Assembly: GCF_958295425.1 (NCBI RefSeq)
Contig: NC_081150.1
Span: 12,771,001-12,835,000, forward strand
Length of the DNA stretch: 64,000 nt
Direction of reading: 5' to 3'
From: Solea solea
Taxonomy: Eukaryota; Chordata; Actinopteri; Pleuronectiformes; Soleidae
Shown here: positions 1-13,345 of the stretch, in pieces
How positions within the stretch are numbered: the first letter of the stretch is position 1
Layout: every line of letters starts with the position of its first letter
Translations under genes and position numbers: made by a program
Notes under the pieces: model-generated
Databases searched by the model: none
What the model saw: the letters and a program-made list of their open reading frames with translations, nothing else
Told to the model about the DNA's origin: nothing

Positions 1-606
1 GTGGGGCATCCCCTCCCACCCCCCTCCCTGAAACAAAGGATGTGTGTAACTTTATGTTGGGTGGCTCGTGAATGGGGTTATATGGAGTATGAACATGTAC
101 AATAGTAGGAGACAAATTCTTCAGTGAAAGATCACATGATGGGCTCCAGTCATCCCGGGTGGAGAGAGCGTGAGTGGATGAGGAAGGAGGAGGAGGAGGA
201 AGACTGTGGGGTTGGGGGTGGGGGGTCATTCGGAACAGCTGAAGAAAGGAGAGGGAGGTGGGAGGAAGAGGGAGGCAGGGGTGGTCCTAACATGACATGT
301 GTGTCAGTCTGTTGAAATGTGTGTGTAGTCCTCCTTTTTGGTCACTCTGACTGAGAAACACTAGAGGAGAGAACAAGAGAAAGAAAAGACAGAGAGAAGG
401 ACAGGCTCTGCTCTCAGTGTGAAGACGGTGCCAACTCCAAGAAGCATAGATTTAATGAGTGTGCGGACAAGTGAAGCGAAGGGAAACAATTCAGTACAAA
501 GACTGCATCAGATGCACTTTTAAAAGAAAATAGTATATTTTTTTTATCATTTGATTTTTTATCATTATATTTTTTGGAGAATCCTGATATTTTTGGAGGT
601 TTACCA
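1..606 (+). promoter_or_regulatory. 5' flank / 5' UTR of akap12 short isoform
   Basis: No coding sequence is recognised here. The stretch is purine-rich with GGAGGA and GAGA runs around 175-275 and 360-405, and it leads directly into the short first coding exon at 607. By analogy with vertebrate AKAP12, whose short isoforms start from internal promoters, this is probably promoter plus 5' UTR. No TATA box or transcription start can be fixed by eye. Confidence 0.4.
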
Positions 607-3600
607 ATGCTTGGAACAATAACATTAACAGGTATGTGATCCCATTTTGCTTACAGTAAATGCAGTTGTGTACATGTTTTTTGTGGCTTTTTATAATTTA
701 TTTAGAATAAATTGAAGAAGCAAAGCAAGTGGTTTCTCCTTTGAGTGCAGCCAAAGGCATTGTTGTCCTGAGGGTGTGGTTAGTTTGCGATGTTGTGTGT
801 GGATGTCTCGGCATGAGTGAGTGATTTCTAAAATAGTTTTTGCTTTGGCCACCACAGCTTCATTAAGTAAAAAGTAAAACCAAATTAATTGTGATAGTTT
901 TTCCATTTATCATAATAAATTTTTCACTTTTAATAGAGACCAATCTGTCACTAATGTTTTTGAGCTCTAATTTGGAAGTGTTCATTCATCATACTTTATT
1001 ACTCGTGTTTTTATAGGATGTGTAAAAGAACAAGCCCCTATATGTTTATGAAGTATCCTGTATTGCAGCAGCTCTAAAATAGTGTTATGTATTGTACAAA
1101 AACATTTACAGTGCTGAAACCGCTGTCTCTGCCCACGACCAACCACTAAACTTTTTGGTGGGAAAAGAATTTCACACAGTGACAGCCACTCGATTGAAAC
1201 ATATGAGGATGTATTTTCAGAAAAACTTTGGAAAGCTCATTTTGCCGATGGGATCCAGCTCCCAGCATCCCGTCATGTGAAGTATTTCATTAGATTAGAG
1301 AAGGATCCTAATTCCCAGTGGGGTTTTTCAGTTTAGCCACAGAGGGTATGGAGGGGAGAGAGGGGCGTATGGAATTAATTACATGCCAGGACCAATTCTT
1401 CTTAAGGCCTTATAACTGGGAGTGATGGTTGAAATGGAGCAGTGCTTATACACTGACACACGTTTGGGTTTCAGCACCTGACTGGAATGTCAACACTTTT
1501 TTTTATTTATTGATAAACATTTGTGTTTTGCTGTGAGCATAGAGCCACGCCAGTCTTGATGTTAATAAGATAGAGATGTGTCCAACGGTGGGTGTTAATA
1601 GAGCCATGGCTGTTGATGTGTAGTGTCCCCCGGAGCCACAGAGACGAGTCGGCCACACCTTTGATACAGAGACGGGGCAGTGGAATGGGGTCTTGTTGGG
1701 GGAGGGTATTAGGAGGGCGGGGGGGGGGGTTTCTCCCTGCCCTCCTTTTTTTAACTGACATCTTTTGTTTTAAGGGATTTCTGCTCCACAAGACAATGAT
1801 TATAACATGGATTTGCATATAGACGGCAACGTTTGTAAACTTCATGCAGAGAGAATGGCTGCCATTCAGCACACACACACCCACACACACACTGGTGGTG
1901 AACCAGCCACAACAGAAACATTATCTGATCTCACTGGAGTACATTTACAACAATTGTTATTTTGGCTGATGGTGATGATATTTAATACGTGAGCATCATC
2001 TTACAGAATGCTCTCACGCTCACACTGAGCTTGTCTCCAGCAGGGAGAAGCATCAACTATGAATGTGTGTGTGTCTGAGATATCTAACACCATCTTAAGT
2101 GAGTTAGGGCTCCAGCCTCAGGGCAGAAAACCCCATCCCCTTCAACCATGTCCCTTCATCTCTTTACTGTCCTCTACTCACTCCCCATAGCCTCACCCTT
2201 CACACGCACATTCTTTCTCGTACAGTCGGTATTTAAAACACCCATGCTTTCTCAACCCCCTACCCACATTTACCCCTTCTCCCCCAAGTCAAATCAATCT
2301 GGCCATGTTAAAAGTTGTGTGCCTATTAAAAAATATATTAGGCCGGAGACCAGATCAAAAAGATGAGACAGATTCCAGTAGTCTGTTAAATCAACATGGG
2401 TCCTGTTTTATTGTCCATGTAGATGCACATGGACTCGTCTGGCTTTCTTACAGTCTGACCTTTCCCACAGACAGATGTCCTCTCACTAAAACTCTGTGCA
2501 TTGGACAACATTTAACAATTTTGGCATAGTGGAGCAGAATTTGTTTCAGCCAATTTAAAGTTTTACTTTCAACCTAAATATTTACTCGATGACTTGTGTT
2601 TATATGATGCTTGTGGTCTTTCTTGTGCTGACTTGTTTGCTCAACAGTGTGATTGGATAGTGCCCTGTAAATAACACATATGTGAGACAGACACCACTGC
2701 CATGTGACATTCATGTGTCCCATAAACTGCCCAGGTGCTGTCTTTATACATGTTTACATCAGTTTGGTAAGGCCAGCAAACTCGTGCAAACTTCAGTGTG
2801 TCTTGATAATAGGAAAGGCTACCACCCCCTTCTTTCATTTTGGAGGCCAGAGAGGGTTAGGAGGCTATTGTGTTTGCATGAGTGTGTGCCTTGGGATGGG
2901 GGTGGGTTCCACATCCATCCTGCTGTGGTGGAATTTGGGTCAAGGGGATTGGGACTTATTTTAAGGAAGGGTAGTAGAGGCCTGTATTGTTTGGTTTAAA
3001 TCATATATGGGCACAGACAATACGCCGTAACTGAAAAAATAATAAAACATTCCTAAATTCCCCTGGCATTTGATTTAAGAGCATCCTTAAAAATAATTCC
3101 CCCAAGTGGAGTAAGCAGCATAGCTTACATTTCCCTCAAGCCAAATCTATGCAAATCTAGGCGTGCCCCTGCTTACAATATTAGTGAATGAAAGCACCTT
3201 TTCTTTGATCGCACACAGTTAGAGTAGAATGCCTCAGTGGTTTGCCAGCCATTTATCTAATTACCTCCAATGATCAGGTTAATTACGTAATACCATTTTT
3301 TTTTCTATTGTGAAGCTTAGATATTCCAAGAATGATGCACTTCTGATTAAAGCTTCATGCCTATAATTAAGGAAAGGGATGTGGGCACACAGTTTTACAT
3401 TTTTGTTTGTCAGACAAGAACACATATTTCACAGCTGCATAGTAGTTTGAAATGCCAATAGCATTAGATATTTTATATGATGTTTTTTTCTTGTCATTAC
3501 AGTTGGCCAGCCTGATGCTGTGTCTCAAAAGGAGGAGGCTACTGAGAATATGGTCAGCACCCAGGAGGAAGTGGCTCCTCAAGTGAATGGGGAGAAGGTG

Positions 3601-6600
3601 GAGAAAGAGTCTTCTGATGCCAATGACATCTCTGCTGTTGAGGAGACAGCAGTGGAGGAGAAACCTGATGATGCTACTGAGGTTGGCTTCAAGAAGATCT
3701 TCCGCTTTGTGGGCTTTAAGTTCACACTGAAGAAGGACAAGAGTGAGGAGAAAGACCCAGTGAAGCTGTTGAATGTTAAAGATAAAGATGAAGAGAAGGT
3801 TAGTGATGAACCTACAAAGGAAGAGGAGGAGGCTGTTGCTGCTGAGGAAAAGAGCACAGCTGAAGAGAAGGAGGCTGACACAAAGGCACCTACTCTTGAG
3901 GCAGGAGTTGCTGAAGACACAACTGACAAAGCTGAAACAACAGATGCCCCAGCTGAAGAATCTGCTGCTGAAAATAGTGATGAAGCAGTCAAGGAAGAAG
4001 GAGCTGAAAAGGAAGCAGAGGCCAATCAGGAGACAACTCTGACCATGTCACCCTTAAAAAAGCTCTTCAGTACAGGCCTCTTCTCTAACTTGAGAAAGAA
4101 GACCAGCATTAAGAAGACAAGAGATGAGGAAGACAAGGAGGCAGCTGCTGAGGAGAAGACAGAGGAAACTGCTGCAGAAGTGGAAAAGGATGTGACAGTT
4201 GAGGCAGAGCAACAAATCAAGGAGGAGACTCCAGCAACTTCAGAGGAAGAAAAATCAGTGCCCAAGGAGGATGCATCAGTTACTCCAGAGGAAGCAAAAT
4301 CAGAGGCATCTCCAGAGTCTGAAACCCCTGCTCCTACAGCAGCTATCACTGATCAGAGTAAACAGGAGGAGGAAAAAGCAGAAGCAAGCACTGAGGAGGA
4401 AAAGGCTCCTGCAGAGGTGACCTCTGAGGCTGAGCTGCTATCATCACAGGAGAAGGCAAAGCCCCAGGGTAGCCCCCTGAAGAAGCTCTTTACTGGTGCT
4501 GGCTTGAAGAAGCTGTCAACAAAGAAACAGAAGACCAAGAAAGACACTGAGAGCAAATTGACTGAGTCTGGAGAGCAAGCAGCTGAGCAACTTCAGTCCT
4601 CCACTGATTCTGCAGAGGCTCCTAAAGCTGAGAGTGGACCTTCATCCCCAGAGGAGTCAGGAGAGCATGTCATTGCTGTGGAGGTGACCCAGAATGAATC
4701 AAGCCAAGACGCTGATGCCGAAGTTACCTCTGATGGAGAGAAGAAGAAAGAGGGCATCATTGCCTGGTCCTCCTTCAAGAGACTAGTGACACCCAAGAAG
4801 CTTGTGAAAAGGTCCTCTGATAGTGAGGATGAAGCCACAGGTGAGAAACCAGCAAAATCAGCCACACTGTCTTCTTCTGAGAGTGCTGCATTAGCAGATA
4901 ATAGTGTTGAGGAAGAAGCAAAGGAAGAAAAGCCAACCGAAGAAGAGCCAAAGACTGAAAACACTGAGAAACTGGTCAGTAGCACAGAGGAGCCTAAAAA
5001 GAAAATGGACACATCCGTCTCCTGGGAGGCCCTGATGTGTATGGGTGGAACCAAAAAGAGGACAAGAAGGACGTCTGATTCTGATGACGAGGAGACCAAG
5101 GTTGAAGAGGAGTCAGCTGCTGTAGAAACAGCTGTAGAAGAAGAACAGGAGGCTAAAACTGAGGCTGATGCTGCCAACTCCCAAAACACAGAAAGTGAAG
5201 CTGAAGTTGTTTCCTCTCCTGAGCCTGTAAGCAGTCCACCTGAGAGAGAATCCACCTGGGACACACTGAAGCGCATGGTCATGCCAAAGAATAAGGCCAA
5301 AGTTGAGGAAAAGTCTGAGGATAATGGAAACCAAGTCCAGTCAGACAGTGAACCACCAAAAGATGAGTCATCTTTCTCTCTGAGGAAGTTTTTCCCCGGA
5401 CTCAGGAAGAAGAAGGTTGAAAAGCAAGACTCTACTGAACAAGGTGATGAGGACTCTGACACTCCTGCTGTTGTTCCTCTCTCAGAGTATGATGAGCAAG
5501 TTGAGGCTACACAGGAAGCACCTGCAGAATCAGCTCTAGTCGAGAGTACAGGGTCCACTGAAGATAGAGCCCCTTCATGGATCTCAGCCACCATCGAAGA
5601 TGCTGAAAATCCACATGATCAGCTAAGCGACATCCCAGAAGAGGCAGAGAATGCTGCCACGCCAAAGTCAGCTGACACTGATCTTGCCGATGATGAAATT
5701 CAGGATGATGCTACAACCTCCCCTAGAGCTCTTGGTGGCAGGGGGCGAAGGCTATCCACAGCTGAAGTAGCATCTGTTGCTCCTGCTCCAGATGCTAAAG
5801 CCACCCTTGTTCCTCAGGAATCCACAACTCAATGTGCCACTGAGGTTATGGAGGCTGCTGAGGTCCATGTAAGTAAAATTTCACCCCAGACATCTGTGGC
5901 TGTCGAAGATGTTCTATTAAATGTAGCTTCTGAAAATACAGAGTTTGAGCCACAAACGGAGACTGCAGAGACGAAGACACACACCATCCTGCAGGTACAT
6001 GCTCGTGACGAGGCAATGGCTATTTGTACTGGCCTAGGCACCAAGACGATTGCCAAAGTAGCTCTGGAAAAGCCAGCAGTTCCCCTCATTGAGGATATGG
6101 CTGTGGTCCGTGACCCATTGAGCACAGAGGTTTTAGTGGAAGAGATACCGGCAGGTAAAGAGCAAGCCACTGCTGCAGAAGTTTTATTGTTAAAGTCCCA
6201 AGTTCAGGAGGTAGCAACCACTGACCTTGAGCCTTGCGTTGATAATTTAATGATTGAAAGTGTAGACATTAAAACTGCCACTGAGAGTCATGAACCCGAG
6301 ATAGAGAACATTGGAGTCATTACAACAACTCTAGCGGAATCTCTGGCCCTTCAGTCCACCACTGTGATTGAGAACTCCCCAAAAGCTGAAATGATCAATC
6401 CAATTACACCAACATCTGAAACAGCTGTCTGCACCCAGAGTGTGGAAGTGTCTGAGCCAAAAGTTGAGACCAAGGAATTGAAAATGGACATGGAACAGCT
6501 TGTTTCTGCCACGGAAGAAAATGCACCCATCAAAGAGGTTGTTCAGGTTGTGACTGAAGAGTTAGCCTCCACTGTATGTGAAACAGCAAAGACCTCTATC

Positions 6601-7686
6601 ACAGGGGAGACTGAGCCAGAAATCTTGCCAAGTGAGGAGGTTCCTGTTATCACACAAACAGTCATTCTCACCTCACTCAGTCCTGGGTCTGACCAAGTGG
6701 CAACATCAGAAAAGTTGGTCCAGGTGGCAGAAATCAAGGAGGAGGCTAAAGTTGTAGACACTGTTGAGGTCACAACTGTTCAGGTCCTGGAGACAGAGAT
6801 CAGTGCAGTCAGTGAACAGGTGACAAGTGATATCGAGGCTCAAGGTGAGGTCATAATGGATGCTGTGGATAAAATTTCAGACATGCCTGAACCCGAAAAG
6901 CCTACCACCCCAACATCTACCATCCCAGAACCAGTCCAGGCAGTAGCTAAAATAGAGGAAGAGATTATGGCTCCGACCGAGAGCCCTGTTATCACTGACA
7001 CCCCTGTTACAGCCATATGTGAACAACCAGCACCGAAGTCACCTCAGCTACTTCATGTTGCCACACAGGTGGTTGACACTTTGGCAATAGAGGTCACGGA
7101 GAGCTTTGATTCCCCTCAACAGGAAGAGGACAAGAAGGCTATTGATGTAGAAGTAAACGAAGAAACCGTTGTGTTGGAAGAAGTCATGGAATGTCAAACT
7201 GGTGAAGAGCTTGACCCGGTTGAGAAGGAGCAGCGCAAAGAGGAAGCAGAGAATCAGGAACCAGATGTAGAACAAGCAGCCAAGGAAGTGAAAACACAAG
7301 TAGAGGAAACAAAGACTGAGGCTCCTTCAGAGAACAAAGAATCAGAGATCCACGTGCCAGCCCAGATGGTCCTGCAGATTGCACAGGTGGTTGAGGAAGC
7401 ATCAGTGGAAGAAGAGGCAATTGAAGAGTTTGACAGCAATGGTCCAGTGGATGAAAACACCAGCATGAAGGCAGAGGCAAGTGCAAACAAACTCGCAACA
7501 CTGACAGAAGAAGCATCAGAGGTCCCCAGTCAAGTCACAGAGGCAGCAGCAGCAGCGAGCCAGCCAGATACAGAGAAGACATCATCAGAAAAGTGTGCAG
7601 AGGTAATGGCACAGGTGATCGAAGTGATAGAGGAGGCTGTGAAGGAGATCGAGCCTGTGTCCACAGAGATCATAGCAGCATCATGA
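607..7686 (+). CDS. akap12: A-kinase anchoring protein 12 (gravin/SSeCKS), short-N-terminus isoform
   Basis: Two coding exons: 607-631 and 3503-7686, giving 1402 residues. Exon 1 encodes MLGTITLT plus one base and is followed by GTATGT. The acceptor is TTGTCATTACAG at 3502, and the junction makes a Val, reading MLGTITLTVGQPD as in mammalian AKAP12 isoforms with this short start. The protein is an acidic scaffold for PKA, PKC and calmodulin at the cell cortex. A conserved block GFKKIFRFVGFKFTLKKDK lies at about residues 70-88. Basic SPLKKLF effector motifs follow, then three WSK-type motifs with Trp at about 430, 516 and 594. The C-terminal half is low-complexity and Glu/Val-rich. Two helices fit the PKA RII-docking pattern, at 7060-7095 and 7615-7650. 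The long myristoylated first exon is not in the window and would lie upstream. Which teleost paralogue (a or b) cannot be settled; b is suspected from its position beside esr1. Confidence 0.96.
632..3502 (+). other. akap12 intron 1 with simple repeats
   Basis: Intron between the short first exon and the large exon. It holds a G-run near 1718-1729 and an imperfect CA repeat at about 1869-1893. No other exon is recognised; the short open frames here match nothing I know. Confidence 0.7.
7615..7650 (+). other. candidate PKA RII-binding amphipathic helix of akap12
   Basis: Translates to VIEVIEEAVKEI. It fits the RII consensus with hydrophobic residues at positions 1, 4, 5, 8, 9 and 12 (V, V, I, A, V, I), and lies about 12 residues before the C-terminal tail. 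In mammalian AKAP12 the single RII site is also C-terminal. A second sequence with the same spacing is at 7060-7095 (A, V, V, L, A, V). Confidence 0.55.
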
Positions 7687-9400
7687 GCAGGTGAGACTGA
7701 GCAGATGTAGGCAGATGTAGGTGCTCTAAAACATTTGTTTTAATTGAATTAGTCTCTTTAGTTTTTCAGTAGTGTGATGAAAATTTAAGGCTAGAAAAAA
7801 GTCCTTTGTTGGCCTATCGTATAATCTTCTCATTGTAGCTTAAAAAAAACATCAATGGGCCATACTTTTATTAGTGACAAGGGGATGGGATTTGCCCACT
7901 AACCAGATAAAAAAGCTTTTGTCCAGGCCATGAGTAACCAGGGGACCTTTGATATCAAAGCAGGAATGCCGCCATTGACCCCTTCTCTTTGTAAGCCAGG
8001 GTCTAGGGAAGGGAAGCACTGTGTGAGGGGCAGATGAACTTGTGCTGAAAGACTGATTATGATTCCTCCACTGCCTCCTACTGTTTTCCTTCTATCAAAG
8101 ACTCAGTGTGGAGTCAAGAAACCATGTCGGGGTATTTCATAGATTCAATTACAAAGCTTCAAAGAGCCGAAGTTGAGGTTGAGTCGCTTTGATTGAGTTA
8201 TGTTTTAAATATGGAAAATGAGTGTGTTTACAGTGTGAAACGGTGTCACATTTCTTGGGAGATCAGTATCTTAAATGATTTGGTCCCGACAACTCATTTC
8301 AGTAGGACCTATGATACATTATATCAGCTAAAGATTTGCTGTCTTTTCCCTGTTACTAATGTCTGTTTATGTGTCTCCATCACAGCTAAAGATACAAGAC
8401 TAGTGCCTGGGAGACACACTGTCTGGACCAGGAAGTGAGTGATAGTGGAGAGAGGCTGCTCTGTGTTAACATGCTGAGACTGGGCCCCGCCCATCCTGCT
8501 AAGAGAGACTGAGTTTGACTGAGCAACAACTGCTCCGACATTCTCCCCAAACCCCCTCCACCTGTACTCCCCGGCCCCATCCTGCAGCCCCGTCACAACA
8601 ACGTGACGCCCCACTGACATGTCCTCACCCCCTCACCCACTCTCTCTCACACACTCGCGCATGTCCTATGCCTCAGAAGCGTCCCATCCGGCTTGTAATC
8701 GGTGTGATATATGTTCAGTGTCTCAGTGACTTTCCATTGCCCTTGCTGCATAAGGCGAGAGAGTCTGCAACCTGGTCGAGTGTGTGTGTCTGCAGGTGTG
8801 TGCGTGTGCGTGCGGATGCGTGCGTGCGTGTGTGTGACTGTATGTGTGTAGTAGCGAGTGTGAGATTGTGTTAGAAGGTGGAGATGGAGGATTATTATCT
8901 TGTGTATTGTATTTATATCTTGAGTTTCATTCCCCCTAAAGTCTTTATTCCCCCTCCCCCCCACCACTCTATGTTGTTATTGTATGGACAGTGTTACCTA
9001 TTTTTAAAAACATATAAAGCTGTGAAACATTAGGTGTTCTTTTCAGCAACACAGTCGTGAATAGAGAAATGCCTATTCGAGCTAAATTTACCAAAACAAA
9101 TGTGAAACTGTTGCATAAAAGTGTCTTGTGTATCACAGCTTTCTTTTCTGTCATATTCAAAGATTATTTCAAGTATCTGTAGCAATTATAACTATACCAT
9201 GGTACAAGTGTGATTCCTCTGACAGTAAAATGACGACACTGACTTTTGGCACATTCTCTTTGTCACAGTGTGTCCATAATTCTGCACCCTATAAAAATAC
9301 ATTATAAGCTCCATTTAGATGAGAAGCAACCACTGCCTGATTCACTGTGAATTAAACTGTTACACATTGTTCCATGTAATAATAATAATAATACAATAAA
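7687..9400 (+). other. akap12 3' UTR, possibly spliced
   Basis: The stop codon TGA at 7684-7686 is followed four bases later by a donor-like AG/GTGAGA at 7690/7691. A good acceptor, CTCCATCACAG, ends at 8385, so a 3' UTR intron is possible. The downstream part contains an imperfect TG/TGCG microsatellite at about 8785-8850 and a candidate AATAAA at 9395-9400. A further AATAAA lies at 10200-10205. The true transcript end cannot be chosen from sequence alone. Confidence 0.45.
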
Positions 9401-12400
9401 ATACTATTATAAGACCTTCACTTGGCAGAGATCATGTGTACAGAATACACGTTTAACACTGGACGAGTCAAACTGAGGAGACGCACGCATATAAGGAATG
9501 ATCACAAAGTAAATCATGTTAAATAGTTTCCCGAGTTACTATAAGACATATATATTTCAGTGTACATTTCCTGATGAAGAGAAAGTGTGATGATGCCCCC
9601 TGTTGCCTACAAAAAGTAATACACCCTTAATGTTTCTGTCATTTGACTTCATCTGTATGTTTTAACAAGAGTGACAGCGTCTGAAAACTGCACTTTTTTT
9701 CATGTCCTTCACCAATTCTTGACGGCTCGTTTCACTAAACAGGCACAAGGCACAGTGTAGACTCACTTAGTTATAGATGCAGAGAGACTGCATTGTACCA
9801 TAAATAACAGCAAGAGTTACTCTTGATTTGAAAGCCAAATTGAGTTGAGATCAATCAGGGAGTCACAGTATTTTCATTGCTCACATGATTAATTGTGTTG
9901 TATGATTTGTTGGCATCCACTCGGCTATGTAAAATTATTGATTTTAAAGAACGACAGAGTGAACTAATGAGGGCACCCGCTGCCACCTTCAGTTCCCCCC
10001 CTGCTTTTTGTAACACTTAACTGTGAACATGTTAACATTTGTACAGATTGTATACCATACTGTGTAACCATATTGTTCTAATATTAACTAATAATCTGCA
10101 GACATTCAGCATAATATTCATGTAGCATGGTCTTAATTGTCTTTTATATTTTCCAAGCTGTTAATAGTAAGGATACAGAAACTTGTCTATATTTCAACCA
10201 ATAAAGGTAGAGAAAACCAATGTGTGATTTGTATGAATTTGTGCATCTTTTAATGTATATAATTCATCATAATTTAAAATTTGATCAGTATTTACCAAAA
10301 TTAGACATTGGGAAACATGTAAGTTCTATATAGAGAGAGAGATATCAAGATTTGGATGCTAATGCATAAAAATATGAATGACAATTAAGTATATTTAGGT
10401 TATAAAACAATATGAGCAGAAATAACTGCACTTAACTGCACGCAGAAAAAACACTTAAAATAAATGTTCCTCGTGTTTACAGGAGTTTCAAGCCTGACAT
10501 CAACAATGCCAAACTTCTCTTCAAGCTGTTGTGGTTGTGGAGGTAAAAATCATGACAAAAAAAAACAGAGCACACTTATTTAAAAAAAAAATGATGTTTT
10601 TATTGTTCATTCTTCACTGAGATAAAAAAGTGTGTTTATACAGAAATTCACTCACATTCCTGAGAACACAGACTGATCACAGTAGATGTCAGACGGGTAC
10701 TGGAGAGTAGGGTCATTTTGTTGTGCACTCAAGTATAATGGGTCGGGCGTCTCACTCGTCACGAAATGACTCTTTTGGTTTACAACAATGACAAGAAAAG
10801 AAAAAAACAATATCATACTATTTATCTTCCTGAGACACTGACATGTTTTGAGCACACACATATACAATCAGGACTGGTATATCTGAGAAAGGATTCCAAA
10901 TTTTTGTGAAGCACACACATAATATTGAGTATCATTTCGGCTCTGGGAAACGAGTGTCAGTAGTACTGGATTTATTTTTCCTTGTTATTTAATAAACACA
11001 ACTGTACGATTAGATTCAGACAGGTTATTATGAGAACCAAACTGTGAGGGACTATTAAAAAAACACAGCAAAGATGGGATGTGTAATTGGCAACCACAGA
11101 GATTTCCCTTCACCTCAGACCTGAGCGGACAGAAAGAGACACAGCTCCCTCTAGCCAAACACTGGGCTCATTGCAGCAAGGCAACAATTGCTTTTCAATA
11201 TGTATTCATTGCAAGTTGAAAGTAAAACAAACAAACAAACAAACAAAAACCATAAGCTGGACCTCATTCTCCTCACAAGGATGTAAAACATGCCTGGGTA
11301 AAAATATATAAAAAAAAAAAAAACAGAAAACAGGACAGTTCAGTCATAATGAATGAACTAGGGATGGGCATTTAAAAAAAACAAAACAACAATTACAAAT
11401 GAAAACAGGCCAACAAATTAAACAGACTCGATTCAAACAATTCACATAATTATGCTTTACTGTGGGTTACTAAATAACTCAGCTAGCTAGAATCCAAATT
11501 GTAAATTATTAGACTTTACAAGTTGGAGAGACCCCTAAAAGAGCAAGTTCAACAAAACTGTTATTTTAACTGTTTTGCAGTAAATCCTTAAAACGGGAAT
11601 AACAACACATTAAAGAATAAGAAAAATCACATTCTACACCATGTTATCCTAATATAACAGAATCATATTCATGTCGTGCTATAGCAGGTGTCTAAATGCA
11701 TTTAAATAGCAGGTTATCACGGAAGAATCCAATTTTGCTGGTATTGTTAAAATATTACCGGAGGTGCATTATCACAGTAGCTATGACAAATTATACAACT
11801 ACCTTATCATTTTCTGTATTCACATTTATTAGACGTGTATCTAGAACTTTCCATCCATCAGTACATAAAGTATTCATGTTACCTCAAAATGTATCATCCT
11901 GTTAATCTTTCCTAAAAACAAATAAAAAAAAAACAACCCTTAAATGATCGGCAAAATGGTCAAACACCATCTTCATCTGCAGTGTTTTTCTTTAAAATTC
12001 ATTTTTGAAACCAAAATCTAACCAGGACAGTTAAAGAACACATATATATGTAAATGTCAGTAGATTTACAATATCATCAGTCTCATACTGATACATTTTC
12101 CCTTGATACAAAATGAGTAAGGACGTGAGTAACTTTGGCAGTGGGAAGAGAAGATGTCGATTGTGAAACTTTTTAGAAATGAAACAAAAAAAGATAAATC
12201 GAGCTTTGATTTGATTTTGCATCAGGAAACATTGAAGATAAATTTATCATGCCCATCCCTAATACATACAGTTTTATCAAACCAAATGTTTCATTATTTT
12301 CAAAGCTATTTCTCTACTAATATATATATGTACACTTTTGCAATATAATGTATTCTTTGTAAATATAGTACTGTATATAAAATTAGAAAAGCATTTAAAA

Positions 12401-13345
12401 CAATTTGAATGGCTGTTAAGAGAAGTGAATTACCACAGGAAGTGACGTACAGGACAACCTCACAGATCGAGGCAGGTTTTGAACAACCGACGGGTTACGA
12501 CGCAAGTGGAAATTAAAAAATTAAAAGTTAGAACACAGTGACACGTTTGCTTGTGACATGCCTCATTTCTAGTGTCTACCCACCCATGGTTCAACAAGAC
12601 ACGGAATTAAAACATCCAAATGGTTGCAGAGGCAGATGTTATTGTGATTAAAATACGTCTCCAAGACAAAGACAAGACAAATATGCAACCCTGCATATTC
12701 AACAGCTCAAAACAAAGAGCACAGATTGTCTCAGTCCTAAATATTCAGTGTGCTTTAGGCTGGAATTATAATCTATACCTATTGTGGAGAATCAGCCTCT
12801 AATTCACGGCTGTGGAAAAACAACTCTTCTCAGCAGCTAAAGAGCTTTTTTTTCAGCTTTCACTTCTTTCTCCTAAAACCCACTCACAGCTAACTCATCT
12901 CACAACATGCTGTCTCCTCCGGAAGTGTCTCAGCTTCCTCTTCCTTTTGTATCAAGACCAACACACCACAATATCGGCTCTCAAGCAGAAAACATGGTAC
13001 AGACGGATATGTGACTGTCTACTACTAATGTAGGCAGACAATTAAATGAGATGAAACAATGGAAAAGTCATGTCTTCTCCCTCACGGCAACTTATTTTAA
13101 CTTTGAGCCACGTGATAATTTTTATTTTATTTTCAAAATGATGTTGGTTTGAACTCCTGTGAACTTGGGTTATAAATGTTTTAAAACATTTTTGAACATT
13201 TTTTGTCATAAAATACTGTACTTAACAAAACAAAAAAAGTAGATTTAAACTTCCAACATACATACCCTGACTAGCTTTAGCTTACACATTAACCTTAATT
13301 TAGAAGATAAACATGTTGAAAAAAAACAGAAACACAGTTTTGGCA
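9401..13345. other. AT-rich region between the convergent akap12 and zbtb2 3' ends
   Basis: No coding exon is recognised. The right part must contain the zbtb2 3' UTR, since that gene runs leftwards and stops at 13346. Reverse-strand AATAAA signals appear as TTTATT near 13121 and 10597. A-rich runs sit near 11310-11325 and 11921-11933. An inverted pair of 13-bp ends (11359 and 12261) is listed separately. Confidence 0.5.
11359..12261. mobile_element. candidate hAT-like non-autonomous element with 13-bp terminal inverted repeats
   Basis: The left end TAGGGATGGGCAT and right end ATGCCCATCCCTA are perfect reverse complements 903 bp apart. The interior is AT-rich and non-coding. The same CTAGGGATGGG-type end occurs at the smaller element at 18016-18241. 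No clear target-site duplication is visible, so this could be two unrelated termini. Confidence 0.4.

Noticed and set aside
3579..5594. Long minus-strand open frames under akap12, for example 4593-5594 (333 codons)
   Set aside because: They are Ser-rich mirror frames of the Glu/Lys-rich akap12 coding strand, with no domain or splice support.
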